A stretch of 64,000 nt of DNA from CAWBRY01 sp963791295 (GTDB lineage: Bacteria; Bacteroidota; Bacteroidia; Chitinophagales; Chitinophagaceae), in contig CAWBRY010000001.1 in NCBI GenBank assembly GCA_963791295.1, positions 1,612,001 to 1,676,000 on the forward strand. The letters are read 5' to 3'. The notes under the pieces were generated by a model that saw nothing but the letters and a program-made list of their open reading frames with translations, did no database searches and had not been told where the DNA came from. Below, one piece after another: positions 57,739 to 64,000 of this stretch. Numbering within the stretch: position 1 is the first letter of the stretch; each line of letters starts with the position of its first letter. The translations under genes and the position numbers were made by a program.

Positions 57739-57754
57739 AGCTCCACCTTGCTTT
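57739..57754 (+). repeat. right attachment-site repeat (attR)
   Basis: Sixteen bases are identical to the ssrA 3' end at 38597-38612. The 26 bp to its left keep TTTGGAC, TTCGA and TCCC at nearly the same spacing as in the tmRNA T arm, as expected for a displaced, no longer selected ssrA 3' end. Confidence 0.7.
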
Positions 57755-57769
57755 AAAACTACATCTCTG

Positions 57770-58307
57770 TCAGGGATTAGAAACTCTTTGGAACTTTTGA
57801 ATTGTGTTTCTCAACATATCGCTGATGTAAATGTTTTTATCTTGATCAACGGTTAGGTCGTGATACCAAGTAACATTGCCTTGATATGAGCCGCTTCTTC
57901 CAAATCGTGTCTGTACTGTCCCTGTCGTGTCAAAAATAAAAATGTCCGAACCCCGATGTTTTACTTTAAAGAACGTAAAAGTTATCACCCCAACTGGAGA
58001 TGAGCTTTCCGCCGTCCTTATCAATAATAAAAATGGTTTTGTTTTTGATTGGATTGTCAGGCATAGAGCCAAATAATGGCCATTTTCTGTAAGCTCTTTG
58101 AAAAACAACGATGTTCTGGTTTGTATCAACGGCGATACCTGTCGGATTACCCAACTTTAAATCTTTTGGTAAGTCAAGCCAATTCTTTACGAGCTCATAT
58201 TTTATTGAAGTGTCAAACCCTTTGCCTTTTTTAAGTGGTTGTAGAAAGTATGAGATAGTTAAAAGTCCTATTAGGCCAAGTAAGAAGTAAACTGATTTTT
58301 TGATCAT
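57770..58307 (-). pseudogene. NHL-type propeller protein, truncated and frameshifted
   Basis: From the ATG at 58307 a signal anchor (KKSVYFLLGLIGLLTISYFL) and blades NWLDLPKDLKLGNPTGIAVD and NQNIVVFQRAYRKWPLFGSM are seen, as in peptidylglycine-lyase-like NHL proteins. The frame breaks near 57965 after SSWGDNFYVL. The other frame gives SDIFIFDTTGTVQTRFGRSG and WYHDLTVDQDKNIYISDMLR, ending at 57770. Together only about 180 residues exist where relatives have over 300, with a blade missing in the middle, so it is degraded and probably non-functional. It sits 16 bp outside the right repeat. Confidence 0.6.
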
Positions 58308-58359
58308 TTACTAATATTACAATTTTAAAGCATCCTGTAATATGTAGGAGAGGTTAAAT

Positions 58360-58587
58360 TCAATAATTCATTTCATGATCGAAACGATAACCTATTTGGG
58401 GGGCGCTTACGTTTGAATTTTCAAGGCAGGACTGTAACCTTGTACTAAGATGTTTGATTTCTAAGAATAATTTTTTCTTCTCTTCAAAAGGGACATCTTT
58501 TCTTCTGGCTGTTTCGATTTGCTTTAGCTTTTCTTGAAGCCGATCTATCAGAAACTTCATTTCAACTTGTCGCGCGGGAGAGTCCAT
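58360..58587 (-). CDS. small coiled-coil protein, unknown function
   Basis: The 75-residue frame (VEMKFLIDRLQEKLKQIETA, RRKDVPFEEKKKLFLEIKHL) is strongly amphipathic and would form one or two long helices. It has no signal peptide, ends NVSAPQIGYRFDHEMNY, and its codon use looks coding. No family is recognised, and no partner is indicated by its neighbours. Confidence 0.5.
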   Translation of the reverse strand: MDSPARQVEMKFLIDRLQEKLKQIETARRKDVPFEEKKKLFLEIKHLSTRLQSCLENSNVSAPQIGYRFDHEMNY

Positions 58588-58703
58588 ATAACAACAAGGT
58601 AGGCTTATTCTTCACCATGGCCCCGAAAGTTTTTGCAGATGAAGGAAAAAGCCTGGGTTTTATGCAAAATGAGGGAGAACTTCTGCCCCTCACTCTAAGT
58701 CCC

Positions 58704-59462
58704 TTACTTAAGATGATATTCTTGTTGTAGTAAATATATTAAGTCTTCAGATGTTTTTAAGGCTCTGGGAAAGTGCATGGTTATTAAATTCCGCAATGTT
58801 GCCCTCCGGTTTTCAAAACTATTGGCGTATTCATTGAGGAGATTCGGATCATTTTGCTGGAGTGGGATTAGTTTCGTGAATAATGAATCGGCAATTGATT
58901 TTCGATCGATATTAAAGTGGGAATAACGCGTATAATAATAATTATTTAGCAATCGATTTCGTATTTCAACTGACTTCGCCCTGAACGTTCTGTCTGTTTC
59001 ATGTTGACCATCAATTTCCTGGGTGCAGGCATAATAATAACTGATCTTTTTTGTTATCTCTGTATTCCGGAAGTATCGCAGATTACCAGATTGAATCACC
59101 TGAATAAAGGCAGCGTCATTCCAGGTCACGATAGGTACAATCGATCCAATCCTGGAATAATAATAAAAGTTTCCAGGCACTTCATGGTTTTTTATTCCCA
59201 GGTGTATTTTTTTCTGCAGGCTGTCAAATGCACTGATTACCTGGATACTTTCCTCTAGCATACCGTCTATTTCCAAACGGTCTTTTCTTAAATCTTCAAT
59301 TATCGATTTTGCATATTCCCTTGCACGATGAGATTCGACAATGTTCTCTCTTTTGTTTTCCGCAAGAAATCCACAGAACACTGCAAGGAATAGCATAAGA
59401 AACTCCCATAAATAATGAGTCCATTTTTTGCGGGCAGTGCTGGTGTGGCTATGTACTTCCAT
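58704..59462 (-). CDS. membrane-anchored protein of unknown function (Bacteroidota family)
   Basis: The 252-residue protein begins KKWTHYLWEFLMLFLAVFCG and FLAENKRENIVESHRAREYA. The motif 'KKWTHYxWEFxMLFLAVFCGFxAE' followed by a helical region with 'EYAKSIIEDLRKD' is very common in Bacteroidota genomes, where the family has one N-terminal membrane helix and a large extracytoplasmic helical domain. The function is unknown to me. It is 92 bp from the cyclase stop on the same strand and intact. Confidence 0.8.
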   Translation of the reverse strand: MEVHSHTSTARKKWTHYLWEFLMLFLAVFCGFLAENKRENIVESHRAREYAKSIIEDLRKDRLEIDGMLEESIQVISAFDSLQKKIHLGIKNHEVPGNFYYYSRIGSIVPIVTWNDAAFIQVIQSGNLRYFRNTEITKKISYYYACTQEIDGQHETDRTFRAKSVEIRNRLLNNYYYTRYSHFNIDRKSIADSLFTKLIPLQQNDPNLLNEYANSFENRRATLRNLITMHFPRALKTSEDLIYLLQQEYHLK

Positions 59463-59554
59463 GATCTAAATTATGGGTTAATGTCCTAGCGTTGAGACAA
59501 GAATTTTTGGTTGAAATATTTTGCGCAAATACAAATAATTTTTCTCGAAGCAGC

Positions 59555-61588
59555 TTAATCTAAGTTCATCTTTTTCATCAATGCTTTAAAACCGGGCTCA
59601 TTCCTAATTGGATCAAACTCAGGGTCCACCTTTGTCCAAAACATTTGTGTTTCACGATTGGTATACGCTAGTTCTAGTTCGTTTATGGCTTCGTCGAAAT
59701 TACCAAGCGCCACATATACCTGTGAATTTCTGTAATGGTTGGTCAGGTTAGGGTATTGTTTCAGCGTTTTTTCCAACAATGCTAAAGCCTTTGCTTTTTC
59801 TCCCATCACTGCATATGCATAACTCTTCAAGATAGGGTAGTTGTCATACAGAGACTCAGGTATTTCGGGGAGCTGGTCAAACTGGACTTTGGCCTGGGGG
59901 TAAAGCTTCTTTTTTAGGTAGATGAGCCCAATAGACCAAATGGGCACATATTGGGTCCCTCTGGATGCAAAAGATGCAGTTTTTTTAAATTGCTCCATAG
60001 CCAAATCATATTCACCGGCGAAGTAATAATTATGAGACAGTATCCAATTTGTCCGATAGGAAAGAGGGTTGAGATCAACTGCTTTTTTAAATTCATGGAG
60101 AGCACCTTCTTTATCAGGCGTCGAATGCATCAACACCAGTCCATAGTACATATGAGCGACGTAATTATTAGGATCAAGATCAATTGCTTTTCTTAAATTT
60201 TTTTTCGCCTTCAACCATTCAAAATCGAAATTCTGTTGAATAAAGCCCAATGTAGTGAAGGCCTCACTTAGTGTACTGTCCAACGAAAGTGCTTTCTCGA
60301 CATAAATTTTTGCAATGGGAACTAAATCCAACGGTGACAGGTTCCTGAAATTGATGGCATAACAATCGGCCAGGCCGGCATATGCCAGTGCGTAGTCGGG
60401 TTCGAGTTGGATGGCTCGTTTGAAATTGGCTTCTGCACTGTCAAAATTTTGGCGGCCCTCTGCATTCCAGAACCAGCGCCCTTTTCGATAGAATTTATAA
60501 GCTTCTATGTTTTCGGTATATCGTTTTGAAAGTCCTTTTTTTTCCTGGGGAGTCAATTTTCCTTTCAACGCACTAACAATCTGAGTAGCCAATTCTGTCT
60601 CCAGATCAAAGATTTGCGTATTTGCCTTTGTATACTTATCTGCCCACAGCATATTTCCCGATTTACTATCTATCAATTGCACACTTACCACTATAGTATC
60701 TCCGACGTGTTGTATGCTGCCTATCCCCAATGTATTAACATTGAGCTCTTCCCCAATTTCTGCCGGCGTCTTGGTAGAATTGGCAAACTTTGAAGAGGAC
60801 CTGTTGGAGATCACTTTGGTCAGTTCACTGATCTTGGAGAGATGAACTAGGACATCTTCGACCAATCCTTCGCCCATACTATCTGCACCGCTTCCAATCT
60901 CTTTGAAAGGAAGGATGGCGAGGGATTTTCCTTTTTCACCAGAATTGGTGGGTTTGAAAAATTGCCGATAGACAATAAATGAAACAAGGACAAGTAAGAT
61001 CAGGGAAGAAATGAGGATTATTTTTTTACGCGGCGATTTTCTTTCTAGCAGCTTGCCTTCAATTTTCTTTTTGTCAGGAATCACAAGATCCTCATTGGTC
61101 AGTGCAAAAACCTCTATCGGCCCATCTACATTCTTAAATGTAAACAAGCCAAGGGACACCGATTTAAACTCCGGTTGATTCCTGATCTTATCAAGTATTT
61201 CTTTTGAAAAAAGGATGGTGTTTGCCTGTCCCAGTGATTGAATTCGGGAGGCCACATTTACTCCATCGCCCAATACTTTTTCATCTTCAAAAAAAACTTC
61301 ACCCACATGCAAACCAATGCGCAAGGGAACATTCGGCTCCGATTGTAATTCTTTTTGCAATTCTATCGCAGAATTCAGGGCTTCTGTAACACTGGGGAAG
61401 GTGCACAGGCTACCGTCGCCATAGTTGTTCAAAACCTTGCCGTTATGTAAACCAACAATCTGATTGAGCGCCACGTTATAATGTTTGATTAGAGCAACAG
61501 CTTTTCGTTCGTTTTCCTGCATCAGGGCGGTGTACCCTACAATGTCAGTGAAAAGAATAGCTGCCAGTTGTCGGTGTTGGTTCTGCAT
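59555..61588 (-). CDS. class III nucleotidyl cyclase with TolB-like and TPR regions (paralogue)
   Basis: This 677-residue protein has the same domain order as the island gene at 45555-47576 and is readily alignable throughout. The cyclase domain carries FTDIVGYTALMQ (Asp15), NNYGDGSLCTFPS (Asp58) and GDGVNVASRIQSLGQ (Asn111 and Arg115). The membrane helix is IILISSLILLVLVSFIVYRQ. The TolB-like domain is SLAILPFKEIGSGADSMGEG onwards, and TPRs include FKRAIQLEPDYALAYAGLAD, RKAIDLDPNNYVAHMYYG and FKKAVDLNPLSYRTNWILSH. It lies outside the island, so it may be the resident copy. The substrate, ATP or GTP, is not settled from motifs. Confidence 0.92.
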   Translation of the reverse strand: MQNQHRQLAAILFTDIVGYTALMQENERKAVALIKHYNVALNQIVGLHNGKVLNNYGDGSLCTFPSVTEALNSAIELQKELQSEPNVPLRIGLHVGEVFFEDEKVLGDGVNVASRIQSLGQANTILFSKEILDKIRNQPEFKSVSLGLFTFKNVDGPIEVFALTNEDLVIPDKKKIEGKLLERKSPRKKIILISSLILLVLVSFIVYRQFFKPTNSGEKGKSLAILPFKEIGSGADSMGEGLVEDVLVHLSKISELTKVISNRSSSKFANSTKTPAEIGEELNVNTLGIGSIQHVGDTIVVSVQLIDSKSGNMLWADKYTKANTQIFDLETELATQIVSALKGKLTPQEKKGLSKRYTENIEAYKFYRKGRWFWNAEGRQNFDSAEANFKRAIQLEPDYALAYAGLADCYAINFRNLSPLDLVPIAKIYVEKALSLDSTLSEAFTTLGFIQQNFDFEWLKAKKNLRKAIDLDPNNYVAHMYYGLVLMHSTPDKEGALHEFKKAVDLNPLSYRTNWILSHNYYFAGEYDLAMEQFKKTASFASRGTQYVPIWSIGLIYLKKKLYPQAKVQFDQLPEIPESLYDNYPILKSYAYAVMGEKAKALALLEKTLKQYPNLTNHYRNSQVYVALGNFDEAINELELAYTNRETQMFWTKVDPEFDPIRNEPGFKALMKKMNLD

Positions 61589-61689
61589 GAGAAAGCCATG
61601 TAAGGAGCTTCTCTAAGATAAATCTTATTTTGCGGAGTATCGGAAGAGTGTAGGAAACAAACTATTTTTAGTTAATAAAACGAACTATT

Positions 61690-62142
61690 ATGAAAAAATT
61701 AATGCCACTCATTCTTTCCACCCTGATCTGCTTCAACGTTTGTTCACAGCCGGATACCTCCAGCATTCCTAAAATGCAATCAACAGACTACTCATCACTG
61801 CTCAAAAAAAGTAAGAGTCAAAATACCGCTGCCTGGTTACTACTGGCTGGCGGGACTGCCATGATAATCACAGGAGGTGTTATATGGGCAAATGAAGTTG
61901 ATAAAAAATCGGAAAACGATCCGTTAGCTGCGCTATATACAACCAAAGGCAGCTTAATAACTGCCATAGGGTTCGTGGCTGCACTTGGCAGCATCCCTTT
62001 ATTCATTGCATCGGGCAAGAATAGAAGAAAAGCGGCAGCGATGTCTGGCTCGTTGAGGTTAAATGATGCTTCTATTTTACAAGGTTACACCCTGAGAAGA
62101 ATTAACTATCCTGCTTTATCGTTAACTATATCGCTCGATTAA
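61690..62142 (+). CDS. exported/membrane protein of unknown function
   Basis: The 150-residue product has a signal peptide (MKKLMPLILSTLICFNVCSQ). Two hydrophobic helices follow (WLLLAGGTAMIITGGVIWA and LITAIGFVAALGSIPLFIA), separated by a short charged loop, then a beta-rich tail (LRLNDASILQGYTLRRINYP). The layout 'SYxxLLxKSKxQxTxAWxLLxGG' is seen in many small Bacteroidota proteins without known role. It is convergent with the permease gene, 4 bp from its stop. Confidence 0.75.
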   Translation: MKKLMPLILSTLICFNVCSQPDTSSIPKMQSTDYSSLLKKSKSQNTAAWLLLAGGTAMIITGGVIWANEVDKKSENDPLAALYTTKGSLITAIGFVAALGSIPLFIASGKNRRKAAAMSGSLRLNDASILQGYTLRRINYPALSLTISLD

Positions 62143-62146
62143 ATTC

Positions 62147-64000
62147 TTATTCTGTTCTCAAACTTTTCACGGGATTTGCTATCGCTGCTTTTATTGCCTG
62201 AAAACTTACAGTAAACATCGCAATTGCAATCGCGATAGAACCAGCAAGCGCGAACATCCACCAACTGATCTCAACCCTATAAGCAAATGCCTGCAGCCAT
62301 TTGTTCATTGCCCACCATGCAACCGGCGTTGCAATTAGTATGGCAATGCCAACCAGCTTCAAGAAATCCTTTGACAACAAGCCAACAACTCCTGATACAC
62401 TCGCACCCAGGACTTTTCGCACACCTATTTCTTTTTTTCGTTGTTCTGCACTAAAGGCAGCCAGTCCGAATAGACCAAGACAGGAGATCAGAATGGCCAT
62501 AATCGTAAACGAGTTGATGATCCTTGATAGGGTGATCTCCGTTTCGTACTGTTTTTGAACTTCCTGATCCAGGAACTTGTAGTCGAACGGTGCTGAGGGA
62601 AAATTCTTCTGCCACAGTCCTTCCATTTTTGTTAGCAGTCCCCGGTAATTTTTACTCGCTGTCGCAACAGTAAGATTCGACATGTCAGGCTGCGGCTCTA
62701 AATAGATAAACATCAATGGCTTCACTTCATCATGAAGAGAATTGAAATTGAAATCTTTCATTACACCGGCTATCTCACGATAGAATTCCGGCACTCCGGG
62801 AAACTGTGTATACAATCTCTTCCCCGGAGCCTCTTCAGGTTTTAATCCAATACGCCTTAGCACTGTTTCATTCACTAACAGTTTTCCGGAGTCATATAAT
62901 TGAAAATCTCTGCCACTGATTATTTTGATGCCATTTGCCTTTACAAAATCTTCATTTGTCGTCATGAATTGCACGTCGGTGGCAGTAGCCGCATTTCCTC
63001 CAGCGGGATAAACAGGCATATCGCTAAACACCGCCTGGCTGAGATAGTTATTTGCCCTACCCACACTTTTCACTTCTGCCAGTTGCCGCAAATCGTTGGA
63101 AAACGCGTCGATATTGCTCCGCGTATCCTGAGTATAAAAACTAAAGACCAGCTTCTGGTTTTGATCAAAACCGAGGTCTTTGTGTTGAATATAATTTAAT
63201 TGACTATAGATAACAATAATGCCTGCAATAAGAACGATAGATAGGGCGAATTGGAATACCACCAGTGAACGGCGGATGCCCGAGGCAGAAATATGATTGG
63301 TAAAATTTCCTTTGATCACTTTTATCGCCTTGAATGCTGATAAATAGAAAGCCGGATAGCTGCCTGCAACCAGGCCCGTGATCGCAATAATTCCACCAAG
63401 CAACAACCAAATGTGGTAATTGGCAAACATAGTTACACGAATGTCTGCCTGTGTAACCTGGTTAAGAAAAGGAAGAGTAAGTAGCAATAAAGGCAATGCT
63501 ATTAATACGCCGATAAGAGACAATAAAAACGATTCACCCATGAATTGCTTCATGAGATCCGATCTTTCTGCGCCAACTACCTTTCTTACGCCAACTTCTT
63601 TTGCCCTTTTAGATGCACGTGCAGTAGAAAGATTCATAAAGTTGATACAGGCAATTAGCTGTATAAGTATCGCTATCAACAATAAAATATAAAGGAAAGA
63701 AGGATCAACACTTTTTGAAAGGTCTCTCTCATAACCGGTGGTAGTGTGTATGGAGCCGAGAGGTTGAAGATGCAGTATTTTTTCCATGCCAAGTTCTTTC
63801 AGTTGCTGCCCACCATACTTGTTCAAAAAAGCGGGCAATTTTTTTTCAAGCTCAGCAGCATCAGCATCGGGACGCAGCCTAATATAGGAATAGGTGAGAT
63901 TATTTCCTGCCCACATATTGTTGTCCCGAATGAATTGGCCCATGCCACCGCTGTTCATCGTGATGAACATGTTCGCCTGAAGGTGTGATTTGCCCAGGCT
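62147..64000 (-). CDS. FtsX/MacB-type ABC transporter permease (partial, runs off the window)
   Basis: The frame is open from the stop at 62147 to the right edge; the visible part has 618 residues and lacks the N terminus. A MacB-like periplasmic domain is followed by FtsX helices (LYILLLIAILIQLIACINFM, SFLLSLIGVLIALPLLLL) with the conserved NLSTARASKRAKEVGVRK and SEQRKKEIGVRKVLGA-type (here AEQRKKEIGVRKVLGA) loops. A second periplasmic domain and final three helices complete the duplicated FtsX layout typical of Bacteroidota antimicrobial or lipoprotein exporters. The ATPase partner is not in the window. Confidence 0.9.
   Translation of the reverse strand, partial: SLGKSHLQANMFITMNSGGMGQFIRDNNMWAGNNLTYSYIRLRPDADAAELEKKLPAFLNKYGGQQLKELGMEKILHLQPLGSIHTTTGYERDLSKSVDPSFLYILLLIAILIQLIACINFMNLSTARASKRAKEVGVRKVVGAERSDLMKQFMGESFLLSLIGVLIALPLLLLTLPFLNQVTQADIRVTMFANYHIWLLLGGIIAITGLVAGSYPAFYLSAFKAIKVIKGNFTNHISASGIRRSLVVFQFALSIVLIAGIIVIYSQLNYIQHKDLGFDQNQKLVFSFYTQDTRSNIDAFSNDLRQLAEVKSVGRANNYLSQAVFSDMPVYPAGGNAATATDVQFMTTNEDFVKANGIKIISGRDFQLYDSGKLLVNETVLRRIGLKPEEAPGKRLYTQFPGVPEFYREIAGVMKDFNFNSLHDEVKPLMFIYLEPQPDMSNLTVATASKNYRGLLTKMEGLWQKNFPSAPFDYKFLDQEVQKQYETEITLSRIINSFTIMAILISCLGLFGLAAFSAEQRKKEIGVRKVLGASVSGVVGLLSKDFLKLVGIAILIATPVAWWAMNKWLQAFAYRVEISWWMFALAGSIAIAIAMFTVSFQAIKAAIANPVKSLRTE

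Larger units (their letters stand above)
38597..57754. mobile_element. putative genomic island integrated at the ssrA 3' end
   Basis: A 16-bp exact repeat (agctccaccttgcttt) occurs at the ssrA 3' end (38597-38612) and at 57739-57754. The second copy lies in a decayed version of the ssrA T-arm region (TTTGGAC, TTCGA and TCCC are kept at matching spacing). A tyrosine recombinase gene lies 230 bp inside the left end, in the usual orientation. About 19.1 kb is enclosed. Cargo is signalling and envelope genes, with no replication or conjugation genes seen. The recombinase has an in-frame amber codon, so the element is probably fixed. Boundaries are inferred from the repeat, not from an empty-site comparison. 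Confidence 0.7.

Overview
The window looks like chromosomal DNA of a Bacteroidota bacterium, most likely Chitinophagaceae or a close relative and possibly an uncultured genome. Several signs agree: Bacteroidota-type promoters (TTG, about 19 bp, TAnnTTTG) before rplU, tRNA-Leu and the GH3 gene; a type IX secretion C-terminal domain; DUF3667, DUF3810, GH3, PolX and 'HEIQNPLNFVNNFSE' kinase families; and a tmRNA whose tag reads GNTQFAMAA. Taxonomy is inferred from families only.

Layout. 0-5.3 kb: a CinA/PncC-like amidase, a three-gene phosphorelay set (PAS-PAS histidine kinase, stand-alone receiver, receiver-PAS-HisKA_3 kinase) and a PKD-domain protein. 5.3-8.2 kb (minus): a secreted unknown, then plsX, rpmF and DUF177 (transcribed DUF177-rpmF-plsX). 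8.3-11.9 kb: DUF3810 metallopeptidase-like protein, dcd, a phosphopantetheinyl transferase and DUF2130. 12.1-16.7 kb: an intact co-directional set of T9SS-exported DUF4331 protein, membrane-anchored TPR protein, HupE/UreJ-like permease and a tiny lipoprotein. 16.7-22.6 kb: histidine kinase, GT2 glycosyltransferase, tRNA-Gly(GCC), tRNA-Leu(UAA), an exported intradiol dioxygenase-like protein, a serine hydrolase and tRNA-Leu(GAG). 22.6-38.1 kb: YD-repeat protein, DUF3667, mazG, a very large NtrY-like kinase, polX, a 24-residue Lys/Ala peptide gene, rpmA, rplU, GH3, dxr, rseP and a MutS-family ATPase.

The tmRNA gene (ssrA, 38235-38603) is followed by a probable integrated genomic island of about 19.1 kb. 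A tyrosine recombinase gene interrupted by an amber stop lies just inside the left end. A 16-bp exact repeat of the ssrA 3' end, embedded in a decayed copy of the ssrA T-arm, recurs at 57739-57754. Cargo is dominated by signalling and envelope genes: two 'HEIQNPLNF' kinases (one TPR-type, one two-component-propeller type), a class III cyclase with TolB-like and TPR regions, a calcineurin-like phosphoesterase plus a deleted inverted copy of it, a ScyD/ScyE-like propeller lipoprotein, a Cys-rich secreted protein, an HExxH protein and several very small genes. A 3' half of tRNA-Arg(ACG) sits just after the integrase, suggesting a composite history. Right of the island are a degraded NHL protein, a paralogous cyclase and a FtsX/MacB-type permease that runs off the window.

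A major caveat is that apparent frameshifts are strikingly clustered (about 7.6-11 kb, 16.7-19.3 kb, 22.6-38 kb and 42.6-43.2 kb), including in rplU, dxr, rseP, dcd and polX, while long genes elsewhere (3.4 kb, 2.1 kb, 2.0 kb) are perfectly open. I read most of them as sequencing or assembly indels and give the reconstructed full extent of each gene. No CRISPR array or rRNA was seen.
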